Program-made: the position numbers and the translations under genes
From: Maratus speciosus
Taxonomy: Eukaryota > Arthropoda > Arachnida > Araneae > Salticidae
Length of the DNA: 64,000 bases
Direction: 5' to 3'
NCBI GenBank assembly: GCA_963932465.1
Contig: OZ010788.1
Location: forward strand, 199,332,559 to 199,396,558
In this document: positions 1-11,554 of the stretch, one piece after another
Layout of the letters: each line of letters begins with the position of its first letter
How positions within the stretch are numbered: the stretch's first letter is position 1
The notes under the pieces: generated by a model
The model's database searches: none
Told to the model about the DNA's origin: nothing
What the model saw: the letters and a program-made list of their open reading frames with translations, nothing else

Positions 1-31
1 CTTGTAAAGATAGAAGAAACTAAAAAACTTT
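1..31 (-). repeat. Terminal fragment of an R1 repeat copy
   Basis: The first bases are the reverse complement of the R1 5' hairpin end (ACTTTCTTCTATCTTTACAAG), so a minus-strand R1 copy runs off the left edge of the window. Bases 32-240 hold nothing I recognise. Confidence 0.6.
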
Positions 32-261
32 TATTAGCAGTTTTGCTCTTGTTATTCATGAATGATTTACTTATTATAAATTTATTTGTGATATCGCAAC
101 ATTGTATTTATGTTTAATTATTCCCATTTAATTGTAATTAACGTTAAAATATCACTCGCAGACTAATGTTAAATCTACGGGAAGATTACTTTGCAATTTC
201 TCATTTTTTCAATATTTTTAAAAACCTTCTCTACATAGGATAGCTGGAGTGATTCTCAAAT

Positions 262-1183
262 TAGTTCCTTTTTACTTTCTTTTATCTTTACAAGAAGAAA
301 GTATTGGATTCATGAAAATTTTCGAATTGCGGTTTTCGACGGATTTACACGTTTTAGGGTCAGAAAATCCGAAAAACATGTTTTTACTTTCTTCTATCTT
401 TACAAGAAGAAAGTATTGGATTCATGAAAATTTTTGAGTTCCGGTTTTCGATGGTTTTACACGTTTTAGGGGTCAGAGAACCCGAAAAACATGTTTTTAC
501 AAAATGTCTGTCTGTGAGTCTGTCTGTCTGTCTGTATGTCTGTGTGTGACACACATTTTGTGGGCGCTCTATCTCAAAAACTAGTGCACGGAATTTAATA
601 AAAATTTATATTCAGTTAATCCCTAATACAAATTGACGCTGATTAGTTTTTGGTGCAAATCGCTCAACAGGTGGCGCTGCTATGCTGCATATTTTACGAT
701 TTCCGCAATGGCTCTATCTCAAGAACTAATGCACGGATTTTAACCAAATTTCAGATTCAGATATACCTTGATATCAATTTGTGCTGTTTATGGGTTTTGG
801 GGTTAATCGTCCAATTTGTTGCGCTGCTATGCTGGAATTTTCATGATTTTCGCAATAACTCTATCTCAAAAACTAATGCACGGATTTTCCCCAAACGTCA
901 GATTCAGCTAGACTTTGACATAAGTGGTTGCTTGGTGGTTTTGGTGTAACATAGGTTTTGGTGTAAAGCACCCAATAAGTGGCGCTGCTAGGCTGAATTT
1001 TGCTGGATTTACACGATTTTAGAGATAGCCATATACCAAGAACAAATGCACGGAATTTCATATCTTTAGAATCCTCATGATAGGCATAGATTGCCGTTTC
1101 ATTTTGGCAGTATGATAGCGAATTTTCAAGTATTAACATGTATGAGATAAAAGAAAGTTTTGAGATTGGTACATCCGACTAGT
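262..1183 (+). repeat. R1 dispersed repeat, copy 1 (~146-bp monomers)
   Basis: The 5' end is a hairpin: TACTTTCTTC and GAAGAAAGTA flank a short loop, and this end is present twice (from about 270 and 388). Then comes a TCTG-rich microsatellite (about 507-545). After that, ~146-bp monomers each carry a CTCTATCTCAAGAACTAATG block and a GGTGGCGCTGCTATGCTG block. The 3' end is GGTACATCCGACTAGT at 1168-1183. No conserved coding frame is visible; translations are monomer artefacts. Confidence 0.8.
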
Positions 1184-2439
1184 TACAAAATGTCTGTCTG
1201 TTAGTCTGTCTGTCTGTCTGTGTGTGACACAAATTTTGTGGGCGCTCTATCTCAAGAATTAATGCACGGAATTTAATGAAAATTTATATCGGTTAGTCCC
1301 TGATACAAATTGATGCTGATTAGTTTTTGTTGCAAATCGCTCAACAGATGGTGCTGCTATGCTGCATTTTGTACGATTTGCGCAATGGCTCTATCTCAAG
1401 AACTAATGCACGGATTTTCATGAAACTTCAGATTCAGTTAGTTCTCGATATGACTTGATGCTGATTGCGTGATGGTGTAAATCGCTCAGTTGGTGGCGCT
1501 GCTATGCTGCAATTTTTACGATTTCCGCAATGGCTCTATCTTAAGAACTAATGCACGGATTTTCATGAAACTTCAGATTCAGTTAGTCCTTGCTATGACG
1601 TGTTGCTGATTACGTGTTGGTGCAAATCGCTCAACGCTCAGCATATGGCATCATTTGCTATGCAGCATTTTTTATGATTTCCTCAATGGCTCTATCTCAA
1701 GACCTAATACACGGATTTTCAAGAAACTTCAGATTCAGTTAGTCTTTGATATGACTTGAAGCTGATTACATGTTGGTGCAAATCGCTCAGCAGGTGGTGC
1801 TGCTATGCTGCATTTTTTACGATTTCCTCAATGGCTCTATCTCAAGACCTAATGCACGGATTTTCATGAAACTTCAGATTCAGTTAGTCCTTGATATGAA
1901 TTGATACTGATTACGTGTTGATGTAGATCGCTCAACAAGTGGCGCAGCAGTGCTGCATTTCGCACGATTCCCGCAATTACTCTATCTCAAAAACTAATGA
2001 ACGAATTTTCCTCTAACTTCAGATTTAGTTAGATGTTAACACAAGTTGTAGCAGATTAGGTTTTGGGGTTGATCGTCCAATTTGTGGCGCTGCTATGCTG
2101 GAATTTTCATGATTTTCGCAATAACTCTATCTCAAAAACTAATGCACGGATTTTCCCCAAACGTCAGATTCAGCTAGACTTTGACATAAGTGGTTGCTCG
2201 GTGGTTTTGGTGCAAAGCACCCAATAAGTGGCGCTGCTAGGCTGAATTTTGCTGGATTCACACGATTTCAGAGATAGCCATATCTAAAGAACTAATGCAC
2301 GGAATTTCATATCTTTAAAAACCTCATAATGGGCATGCCGATGAGATTGCCGTTTAAATTTGGCAGTGTGATGGCGAATTTTCAAGTATTAATTTATATG
2401 AGATAGAAGAAAGTTTTGGGGTTGGTACATCCGACTAGT
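1184..2439 (+). repeat. R1 dispersed repeat, copy 2, 5'-truncated
   Basis: It begins directly after the ACTAGT end of copy 1, inside the TCTG microsatellite, so it lacks the hairpin end. It holds about eight monomers with anchors near 1245, 1389, 1537, 1690, 1840, 1980, 2126 and 2272, and ends in the same CCGACTAGT at 2431-2439. The head-to-tail junction at the ACTAGT terminus suggests insertion next to, or replication from, an existing copy. Confidence 0.8.
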
Positions 2440-2572
2440 TTATTTAATTTGTTTACTTTTTAAAATAAAAACTTTTGAAACTTGTTTTTAAATATAAAAC
2501 GACCTTCTAAAAAAGACAACCTGCAACTAAAATCTAAAAAGTAAAAAAGACAACCTCAGCTATTCCATGGCA

Positions 2573-2603
<31 letters not shown>

Positions 2604-3177
2604 GGATATTGAAATAAAAACAAAAAATTTGACAAGAACGCTCCCACGGGTTTAACATTAGCTTATGAGTGTGTTTTTAAGTGACGAGTGTAGACACTTA
2701 ACTATAATGAAAATGTAATTAAAGTCTTCAGCCATAAAATAATATTATAATAGTGGTCACTTTTCACTTTTCAGTATTAATTTGTAACTTGTAACTAGGA
2801 TACTTTAAAAATAAAATTTCTTTTAAATATAAACGTGTGAATAAAATTGAATTGTTGTGAATTCTATTTTTCGTTATTTATGTGAATTTATTCATATTAA
2901 CTTTGCATAAGAAAGTTGTTGAATATTATTTTGAAACATATGTGCCAGTTTCATATGAAAATTCATTGAAAATAAATTACATTTTTTACTCTGTCTGTCT
3001 GTTCCATAATTACAGAAAAAGTATCCGATTAGCTTTTGATTAAATAAGTATTTTGGTGAAATACTCAGTGTTGGTGTTATTTATGACGGTCGATAATCAG
3101 AATGTCTTAGCAGCAGACTTTGTTATATTTTCGTGATCGAGGGGGCATAATAATGTATTTAACAAAAAAGAAAAATC
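2440..3177. other. AT-rich spacer with poly(A) tract
   Basis: No gene or recognised element. A 26-base A tract lies at 2574-2599. Confidence 0.5.
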
Positions 3178-3656
3178 ATGCATCAAGCACAGAATATGAA
3201 ATACTTTACAACACTTCCAGAATTCTTTAACGAAATTTCGCTGTTTAATAAGCTAAAAAAATATCTAAGTAAACATTTCAGAAAAGGCATGCACGAAACA
3301 TTTGAAAATCAAATTTCAGCAGTTACAGTCCATAGCCGAAAAAGTAGTTCAATTCTGTTGTGCGTTTAAATATCCGCCTACCAAACGGGTCCAATGGACC
3401 CGACAGGAATTAGTATGAATTAGTTCAAATACAGTAAAATTCAGCTGAATGTTATAAAATTAAGAAATTGGTTTGTATACTGGTATTTTTCGATCTAAAT
3501 TTGTAAAAACTTAGAAACATTTTAAAAGAATATGGAATAAAAACTAATGAATTTTAACTGCGGTTGGATACATTACTGTAATTTTTGTAAATTTTTTTTT
3601 TCTTTTTCTTTTTGTCCGAGGGTTAAATTACAATAAGAAATTACTTGGCGCAGTAC

Positions 3657-3870
3657 AATATAAGCAGATAAAAAAAAAAAAAAAAAACGTTTATAGCACC
3701 AAAGAGCTTTCACTTGTTTCAAACTAGTTTCAGTAGTCATAGCGCACCATCGACAATGCAAAGAATCACTTTTTGCACTGATTACGGTATGCAACGGCTA
3801 TCGAAATTAGTTTGAAACGAGTGAAAGAGTTTTGGAGCTATAAACGTTGTTTTTTTTATCTGCTTATATA
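3657..3870. mobile_element. MITE-like inverted-repeat element
   Basis: About 70-bp inverted arms (3657-3730 and 3810-3870) both carry ATATAAGCAGATA, an A or T run, CGTTTATAGC and a TTTCACTTGTTTCAAACT-type stretch. The loop is about 80 bp. It lies in the part of the R3 left arm that is absent from the right arm, consistent with a later insertion. Confidence 0.65.
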
Positions 3871-3884
3871 CACTCTAAATAAAA

Positions 3885-4095
3885 AAGAGTGACTATTCAC
3901 TCTGAGCAAAAGTGAAATTTTTGACTCTCTGAAAGAGTGAATAGTCGCTCCTGGAAAGTGAATAGTCACTCGAAACAGGGGTGGATAATCACTCTTTCGG
4001 AGGTGTGACTATTCACTCTTGCTAAAGGAGTGCGGTTTTTCACACATGGTAGGAGTGAATAGTCATTCTTTCCTAGGAGTAAATGTTCATTTTTT
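3885..4095. repeat. Minisatellite of near-palindromic GAGTGAATAGTCACTC units
   Basis: About seven degenerate units of roughly 30 bp, each built round GAGTGAATAGTCACTC or a close variant, which is itself nearly self-complementary. It follows the MITE-like element directly. Confidence 0.75.
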
Positions 4096-5280
4096 TGCTT
4101 TTGTTAACTAAACAGTTAAAAAACTGATATCAGCAGTTACCATCCATAGCCAAATATTTATTCCAATTCTTCCGAACAGCCCTGTATTTGATCTGTAGGC
4201 TGATATATATACTATATAATAGAAAATTTAGTTTAGCAAGAAAACGCATAACAGGTTGAAATTTTTCTTTCAGCAATTTATACTAATAGATGTAAAGATA
4301 CTTGAATACTTTTGTTCAGTCCTGTTGTTTACCTAGTACCTTTATTACACGCCACTATTTAGCTAAACTTTAATTCAAACTAAATCACTCTTAAAACTAC
4401 TAAAATCGCATTTCCAGAATTTATCATCTATAGGCGGCCATGTATCCAATTCTTTGCGTGGCCCTGTATATCATTTTATCTATATTCTACAAACATTTCA
4501 TAGAAAACTACATGCAGTTCAGCATAACACATTTTAAACACACCTTTCAGCAATTTACGGTCATACTCAGTAGCCTTTACGAATTCTTTTGCGTAGCCCT
4601 GTATATCAAATATAATATTTAGACACACCATATAGTATGCATAAATATAGTGAAACTTAAAAGCGCATATCATAATTAAAAATGCATTCCTTGCCATCGC
4701 CGCTAATATACAGTACTTCGGATAGAAAATACTTGTCTGAAATGTTTTGTATGTTCCTGTAAATGCATATGCACTTCGTATTATACATGAAATAACTTAA
4801 GTAAGCCTCACCGACGTATATCAATTTTATTATATATGAATTTGTATAACTAAAATACGCCGCAAACAATTTCTCCCTATACCATTTGTAATGGAATTCT
4901 TTTGTGTATTCCTGTAAATGAATAGTAACTATTCGTTGCACCGCATATGCTAGAGAATATTCTGCATACTTTAGTGCACTTCGTAAATGCATATTTTTTA
5001 TTATGTTTGAAAGGGTGTAACATCTTTAAAATTCATTTGAAATGATTTTTTCCAATTGGCCGTAATGTAACGGAATACTTTTGACTGTCCCTGTAAATGA
5101 ACTAAACATGCTACAAACTTCATTTGAAATAGGGTTCGTGCTAAGCTAAACGTCAATAACCAAAAATTTCAGTACGATCCGAGTATATTTACGAGAGTTA
5201 GAGCGTGAACAGACAAACCGAAATCAATAACACTTTTCAACTTAGTTGGAAAGTGTTAAAAATTAGTTAAAAATTTGAAA

Positions 5281-6215
5281 GTAAGCTAAAGTAAAATGAA
5301 TTAAGTGCACAGAGTCTCTGTCTCTCGGTAATTTTTAACAACGCTGTGAGAAAGTTCTTTTAAATGTATCGTTTTAAATCTGACGTAATTTTCACCAAAG
5401 TATCCTTTCTCTTTTTAATATTCACATGAAAATTCTTTTGTTGTTAGAAAAGAAATATTATTTACGCTGTCTTAGAATTCAAGATAATAGTTGAAAAGAT
5501 TATCTCAAAATACGAAATAAACGTCTCGTGCAAATATATTTTTTAATTTAAAGTGTTTTGCCAACTTTTATTTATTTAACCTTTTTAAATATGACGTAAT
5601 TTCCTTCATTTGTGACTTTTAACGCATAATAATGAATTTAGTATTAAAATTTTTTTCCCTTTTAAAATTCACGTGTAACTGTAGTTTTTATGATGTAATT
5701 TTCAATATTTTCCTGATTTTTAACACGTAATCACTTAATTTTAATTTTCTGTTTATAATATCCATGTGTAAATAATTTTTTTATTTAAAGGAAATATTAA
5801 TCTTTGCGCTGTTTTTAAAATTGGCAACAGTTTAAAATAATTGCCCTTTTCTAAAATGTGTAAAAAATATCTCTTGAAATGCTGAAAATTTGAATTTAAA
5901 ATGGAAATAAATCCTCAAAAAATGAGTCAAATTAAAAAGATAATTGCAGTCTGCACATCTCGAACTTACAATGTATAAAATGATCTAAAAATGTTTAAAT
6001 TCCTATGTATAGTTTTTCTCCTATAAAACTTTTTTAATGGAACGATTTTGACCATCTTTAACATTAAATATCTCTTAAAATAATTATTCGATTTAAAAAC
6101 TGTCTGCATCAGCGTGTTTATCAAACATGTTATAATACCACCGATTTTCATATTTTTGTATGAAACAGTTTTCTTAATATTAACGAAGAAAGACCCCCCG
6201 GTCATAAAAACTATG
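5281..6215. repeat. Diverged copy of the PAL-family sequence
   Basis: The stretch matches 22990-23830 in the same orientation, with substitutions and indels: a GAGTCTCTGTCTCTCGG region, then AGTTCTTTTAAATG, several TGACGTAATTT stretches, and a TTAATATTAACGAAGAAAGAC block near 6176. It sits between the two R3 arms. No ORF of substance. Confidence 0.7.
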
Positions 6216-6265
6216 GATGCCGATCTAGTAGGAGTATACCCGGATGAGCTAGGCAGATTTTCATG

Positions 6266-6359
6266 GTCCATTTCAAAATCAAAACTTTTTAACTCTTTCC
6301 AACAAAGTTGAAAAGTGTTTATGACTTCGGTTTGTCTGTCCGTCTGTCCGCGCTCTAAC
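6266..6359 (-). repeat. R3 right arm, inner part before the hAT insertion
   Basis: The ACTCTTTCCAACAAAGTTGA and TTCGGTTTGTCTGTC stretches are the inverted counterpart of 5200-5275. The arm resumes at 9336 after the hAT-like element. Its last eight bases, GCTCTAAC (6352-6359), are the duplicated target. Confidence 0.75.
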
Positions 6360-6429
6360 CAGGCGCGGATCCACGGGGGAGGCGATCGGGGCGATCGCCC
6401 CCCCCAAAAAAATAATATAAATCCACCGA

Positions 6430-6925
6430 ATATCGCGAATTTCGAAAAATGATCGCTGAAAAAAAATCAATTTCGTCAATCGTTCGCAGGTAAAAGGATC
6501 GCAAAAGGAACGCGAATTTCGTCAACGGATCGCGCAAAAAAATCCCAATTTCGTCAAAGGATCGCGAAAAAACGCGAATTTCGACAAAGGATCGCGAAAA
6601 AACGCGAAATTTCGTCAATGAATCGCGAAAAAACGCGAAATTTCGTCAAAGAAGCGCGAAAAAGGCGAATTTCGTTAAAAAATCGCGTATTTCATCAAAG
6701 GACCACAAAGGAAAGCAAATTTCGTCAAAGGATCGCAGATAAAAACGCGAATTTCGTCAAAGGGTTGCAGTAAAAACGCAAATTTCACCAAAAAATTGAG
6801 GAAAAAAACGCTAATTTCGCGAAAGAATCGCGCAAAAAACGCTAATTTCGTCAACAGACCTCTGAAAAAATACGAATTTCTTCAAAGAATCGCGAAAAAA
6901 ATGCGCGAATTTCGCCAATTTGAAC
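6430..6925. repeat. Subterminal tandem array of AATTTCGTCAAAGGATCGCG units
   Basis: About a dozen degenerate units of 30-40 bp. The array is mirrored in inverted orientation at 7690-8140, so the hAT-like element has arms made of tandem monomers. The Lys/Arg-rich ORFs across it are translation artefacts of the units. Confidence 0.8.
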
Positions 6926-6929
6926 CAGG

Positions 6930-7684
6930 AGGAGATTCCCTAAGCGCGCATCCACGGGAGAGGGGGGGGGGGGGGGGGAAGGTTCGATCGGGGCAAAGAA
7001 GGGAAGAACAAATTTACCAAGTCGGTTTTTAAGAAATCAACACACCATAAGCATTTTAGCTTTTAACTGACTAGGATTAGGACATAATCCTTTTTTGTTC
7101 ATTCATCAATTACCCCTTGAAATTTACCAATGTGGGTGGGAATAACAGGATATTTTTTACACATTAGTGGCTTTCTTCAGAAAACATTAAGATGATTGCA
7201 TTTTTCAAAGGACCTTTTTTTCTTGTTTCTTTCTTTCTTTGGAAATTGCTATGATTCCCATTCTTTTCTCAAACAATAAAGAACTCCTCAAAAATATCGT
7301 TATACAGAAATTAGAATTGCAGCTTCTTTGAAAGAAGGAAAAGTTTCAACACCTTAAAGGGATCCGCATAACGTTCTCAATTTCTGTTATAGAGATTCAA
7401 CAAAAGGTACACGAAGTGGCATCATCCCCCACCTCAACCCATAGTGTCAAAAATTATGGTGCCATATGCCTTTTGACAGGACATAATCCTATTTTGTTCA
7501 CTAATTGCCGAAACCTCAGTGAGGTTTACCATTGACACCCGGAAAGTGTTTGGTTTCGTTTGCTTGTATGTCTATTCCGCGAAAACTGCCGTTAAAAGCG
7601 TTGGATTTATATCTTAGGGGGGGGGGGCGAGCGCCCCGATTGAAAACCCCATGGATGCGCGCCTAGGAGAATCTCCCCCTGGTG
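6930..7684. repeat. Inner inverted-repeat segment of the hAT-like element
   Basis: It is bounded by ACCAGG-AGGAGATTC plus GCGCGCATCCACGGG on the left (about 6923-6958) and the inverted equivalent on the right (about 7648-7684), with G and C runs just inside. Inside, a ~55-bp direct repeat (GGACATAATCCT and following) occurs near 7080 and 7480. It could be a nested element or the loop of the larger palindrome. Confidence 0.5.
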
Positions 7685-7689
7685 CTAAT

Positions 7690-8140
7690 TGTGCGTTTTT
7701 TCCGCTGTCCTTTGCGAAATTCGCGCATTTTTTCGCAATTCTTTGACGAAATTCGCATTTTTTCCGAGATGTTGACGAAAATCGCATTTTTGCGAGCTTT
7801 TCCGTGAAATTAGCGTTATTTCCTTAATTATTTGGCGAAATTCGCGTTTTTTAGATCCTTTGGCAAAATTCACGTTTATTTCTGCGATTCTTTGACGAAA
7901 TTCGCGTTTTTTCTGCAATCCTTTGACGATATTCGCGTTTTTTTCGTGGTCCTTTCACGAATTTCGCGTTTTTTTCCGTTGTCCTTTCACGAAATTCGCT
8001 TTTTTGCGCGATCCTTTGACGAAATTCGCGCTTTTTGCTCACTCCTTTGACGAAATTCGCGTTTTTTTGCGCGATTTTTTTACGATTGACAAAAATGATT
8101 CTTTTCGGCGAGCATTTGTCGAAATTTGCGATAATCGGTG
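7690..8140. repeat. Inverted partner of the subterminal tandem array
   Basis: Units of the form TTTGACGAAATTCGCGTTTT repeat 11-12 times. They are the reverse complement of the array at 6430-6925, which completes the palindromic 6360-8211 element. Confidence 0.8.
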
Positions 8141-8268
8141 AATTTATATTTTTTGATCCAAGAGGTGGGTGGCGATCAGGGCGATCTCCTCCCTTCCTTG
8201 GATCCGCGCCTGTGACGAGGTATACACACCACTTAGATGACATTTTTGACTTTCAAGGATGTTAAGGC

Positions 8269-8290
8269 CCCTTCAGATTTCTGAAGGGGA
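8269..8290. other. Perfect short hairpin CCCCTTCAG/CTGAAGGGG
   Basis: A nine-base-pair stem with a four-base loop lies just outside the inner hAT end. No function is inferred; it could be a remnant of a terminal hairpin. Confidence 0.5.
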
Positions 8291-8340
8291 TCCTTTTTCA
8301 GAGATTAGCCTCTTTCAGAAATCTGATATTAAAAAATGGA

Positions 8341-8942
8341 TGTGATAGTTATGTTTTTCAGCTTTCTATAATTGGTTCTTATGTATTTTTTAGTGCTGAA
8401 TCCCAAAATGACGTTCATTTTTTACCACACCATAACGTCAGTTTTTTTCACAAATCGCAAATTTTTAAGAAGTCGAAATATTGCGAAAATCTGCTACTAT
8501 AAAATAGACGTAACTTTTTTTCATAATAATTCATTCATTTTTTTGCTCATACATGGATTTTTATAGTTAAACATGTAAAATATTGTGTATTTAAAATCTT
8601 TATAATTTTATTCCGTGAGTGGAAGTTACTTTGAACCGCTCATGCTCTGCTTCCCGCTTTTCTTTTAATCCTCTCTATGGGGTTCATCTCGGTATTCTCT
8701 TTTACTTTGGCAGCTGATAAGGCTGGAATTTTGTCGCAGATGCATTTAAAACATTTACTTTCTTTTGTTAAGACTTTGACAAATTGCTTTGTGAGATTTT
8801 CGCTATTTTTTACTTTTTAACTTTGAAACTTACGATTTGCGAAAATCGTGACTTGATGGTTAAAAATGAAGGTCATTTTCGGATTCAGTGCTAAAAAATA
8901 CACCAAAACCAATTATCAAAAGTTAAAAAACACAATCATGGC
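8341..8942. repeat. Foldback sequence with ~110-bp arms
   Basis: The arm at 8341-8460 (ATTGGTTCTTATGTATTTTT, then a CTGAATCCCAAAATGAC block) is repeated inverted at 8835-8942. About 375 bp separates them. No ORF. Confidence 0.65.
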
Positions 8943-9343
8943 AGGCTTGTGTTATTAATGTTGTTCACTATAACTAAAAGAACAAAAAATAAGATAAATA
9001 ATTACCATAGTACAAGAGTAAAAAGAAAAAGAAAAAATAAGACATTTAATAAATAAATTCTGTTATAACGTTTTTAATTTTATGACGTAAAAAGTAACAA
9101 TAAACCATATTTTGAGGAGAGGGCGGGATTATATAAAAAGGGTGTTGGATAACCGAGTGTTTCGGTTAATCGAGAGCCTGTAATATTTTCAAATCGCTTT
9201 AAATATTTCATATTCATTTAATAATTAACTGCACGGAATGATTTGAGCAACAGAAGTTATGACTACGTTGATTATATGTCACTCGGTATCGCCCCCCCCC
9301 CCCCCCCCAAAAACGATTCTCTGGATCCGCCCCTGGCTCTAAC

Positions 9344-10600
9344 TCTCGTAAATATAGTCGGATCGTTCTGAAATTTTTGTATGTTAGTAACCTCTACCAT
9401 AAAACAATACCTATTTCAAATGATGTTTCTAGCATGTTTGGTTCATTTACAGGGACAGTCAAAATTTTTCCGTTACATTACGGCCTATGGGAAAAAATCG
9501 TTTAAAATAGCTTTTAATGATGTTAAATGCTTTCAAACATAATAAAATTCATATGCATTTATCAAGTGCACTAAAATATGCATTCTGTAGAATATACGAT
9601 GCAAAGAATAGTTATTATTCATTTACAGGGCCACACAAAATAATTCAGTTACAGAACGATATAGGGGTGGAGGGAATTGTTTGCCACGTATTTTAATCAT
9701 GTTAAATTATTTCATGTATAATGAAATTGATATACGTCGCTGAGGTTTGCTATAACTTATTTCATGTATAATACGAAGTGCATAGCATTTACAGGGACAC
9801 ACAAAAGATTTCAGATACTACATTGTGTCCGCAGTACTGTACAGTAGCAATGATTGCTGGAAATGCATTTTTATATATGTTATGTTCTTTTATGTTTCAC
9901 TATATTTATGCATAGTATATGGTGTGTATAAATGTTGTAATTCATATACAGGGATACACAAAATAATTCGTAATGGTTACTGGGTATGATTGCAAATTGC
10001 TTAAAGGTGGTTTTTAAATGAGTTAAGCATTTTACGCAGAACTGCATTTGGTTTACTAAGAAATGCTTGTAGAACATAGATAAAAGTATATACAGGGTCA
10101 CGCAAAGAATTGGATACATGGCTGTCTATAAATGGTAATTTCTGGAAATGTGATTTCAGTAGTTTTAAGAGTGTTTTACTTTGAATTCAACTTTAGCTAA
10201 ATAGTGGCTTGTAATAAAGGTACTAGGTTAACTACACGGCTGTAGAAATGTATACAAGTATGTTTTGATCTATTAGTTTAAATTACTGAAAGAGAAATTT
10301 CAACTTGTTATGCGTTTTCTTGCTAAACTAAATTTTCCCATTATATAGTATATATATCAACTCACAAATCAAATACAGGTCTGTTCAAAAGAATTGGAAT
10401 ACATATTTGGCAATATACGGTAACTGCAGAAACCAGTTTTTCAATTTCATGCGTTTTCTAAATTGTTTACTTAGTTTTCTTATATACCTTATTTCTCTAA
10501 ATAACGAAGTTTTCTTAAAGCATTCAGGAAGTGTTGGAAAGTATTTCATAATCTGTGCTAAACGCATGATTTTTCTTACTTGTTTTTATATATAAAAGGA
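9344..10600 (-). repeat. R3 repeat array, right arm of the composite palindrome
   Basis: Inverted counterpart of 3178-5260. Monomer anchors of the form ATTTACAGGGACACACAAAA occur near 9448, 9622, 9788, 9948 and 10092. The arm ends near the ATGCGTTTAGCACAG-type sequence that starts the left arm. Confidence 0.75.
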
Positions 10601-10745
10601 TTCTTACAAGTTAATATTATATTACTCATTGCATTATTGAAACGTAAGGTATATAAGATTTTGCAATCTATATAAATTAGAAAAATATCAGAAAAATAAG
10701 AAAAAAAATTTTAATATATAAAAATTAGCATATTTAAGGACACTG

Positions 10746-11554
10746 TAATTGAGAAATTAAATGTAAACAACTACGATTTGTGGACAGGGGTAGAGAATTA
10801 TTTACAAAAGGAAGATCTTTACGATATAATCATAAATGAACCCCCAGATCTCGTCACTGGTGATTTTACTAATAAAAATCGTAAAGCAAAAACTATAATT
10901 AATTTACTAATAGATAATAACCAAATCGTCCATACTAAAAGTCTTCAGACAGCTCGCGAAGTTTGGAATGCGCTTAAAAATGTGCATGAAAGAACTAACC
11001 TTAGCAATAAATTATACCTCCTAAGAAGATTATGTTCTAGCAGGTTAGCCAAAAACGGCAACATGATTGATCATCTTACTAAAATTTATCAGCTTCGTGA
11101 TAAATTAACCGCTATTGGTGAAATTATAAATGATGAACACCTAGCGGCTTTATTACTTTGTTCTTTACCTCCAAGTTATGATGCCTTAATATGTGCTCTT
11201 GAGACACGAAATAACGTTGAACTCGCACCAAATTTTATCCGCAGAAAGTTGGTAGATGAATATAACAAGAGACAGAACAATCACGAAAACTCCAACAACA
11301 ACTCTGCATTAAAGGTGAAATATTCACCGCATATAAGTAATAAATTCTGCCGATACTGCAAAAAGAGTTCGCATAATATAGAAGAATGTTGGAAATTAAA
11401 GAATAAGAAGAATGAAAAACCTAAGTCGAAAAATTTCGGAAATAAATATAACAATATGCCTAACAGGTCAGCAGTATGCTTTCAAGACAACGTAGGCGCG
11501 AACGGTTCTAAAACCAAAATTTCGATAAGGAAAAACGCGCGGATAAAAACTTAA
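10746..11554 (+). pseudogene. Ty1/copia Gag (UBN2-type), 5'-incomplete
   Basis: An open frame runs to a stop at 11552-11554; the first ATG is at 10778, but coding similarity begins upstream at about 10746. The protein would form the retrotransposon particle and bind RNA. Visible are the copia Gag helical core (KLYLLRRLCSSRL, MIDHLTKIYQLRDKL, LLCSLPPSYDAL) and, near residues 191-204, a CRYCKKSSHNIEEC zinc knuckle (CX2CX4HX4C). The frame is lost near 11515, after which protease reads in another frame, so the gag-pol polyprotein is broken. No LTR was found upstream, so the 5' end is missing or too diverged to see. Confidence 0.8.

Larger units (their letters stand above)
3178..5280 (+). repeat. 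R3 repeat array, left arm of a composite palindrome
   Basis: Imperfect monomers of about 165 bp share the anchor GAATTCTTTTGNGTNNCCCT followed by GTAAATG or GTATATC (near 4450, 4580, 4735, 4893 and 5070). The whole arm matches 9344-10600 in inverted orientation. About 760 bp between 3370 and 4130 has no counterpart in the other arm and contains a small inverted-repeat element and a minisatellite. Short ORFs here pair with similar ones in the opposite arm only because of the repeat. Confidence 0.75.
6360..9335. mobile_element. hAT-like composite element, 8-bp target duplication
   Basis: The ends are CAGGCGCGGATCCA at 6360 and the complement of CAGGGGCGGATCCA at 9322-9335. A perfect 8-bp duplication, GCTCTAAC, flanks it (6352-6359 and 9336-9343). 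TIRs starting CAGGGGCGGATCC with 8-bp duplications are typical of hAT elements. A third matching end, complement of CAGGCGCGGATCCA, lies at 8198-8211, so 6360-8211 looks like one palindromic element and the rest like additional or rearranged hAT-derived DNA. No transposase was found; it is non-autonomous. Confidence 0.8.

Noticed and set aside
650..949. ORF with a repeated ALLCCIF-DFRN-SIS-TNARI pattern, also at 57813-58007, 58725-58991, 60155-60361, 61195-61380 and 62349-62642
   Set aside because: It is the translation of R1 monomers in one frame; frames break at random between monomers and similar peptides appear from both strands.
6796..8243. Lys/Arg/Phe-rich ORFs of the NANFVK-REFRQRI type
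   Set aside because: Translations of the AATTTCGTCAAAGGATCGCG tandem array in the hAT-like element.
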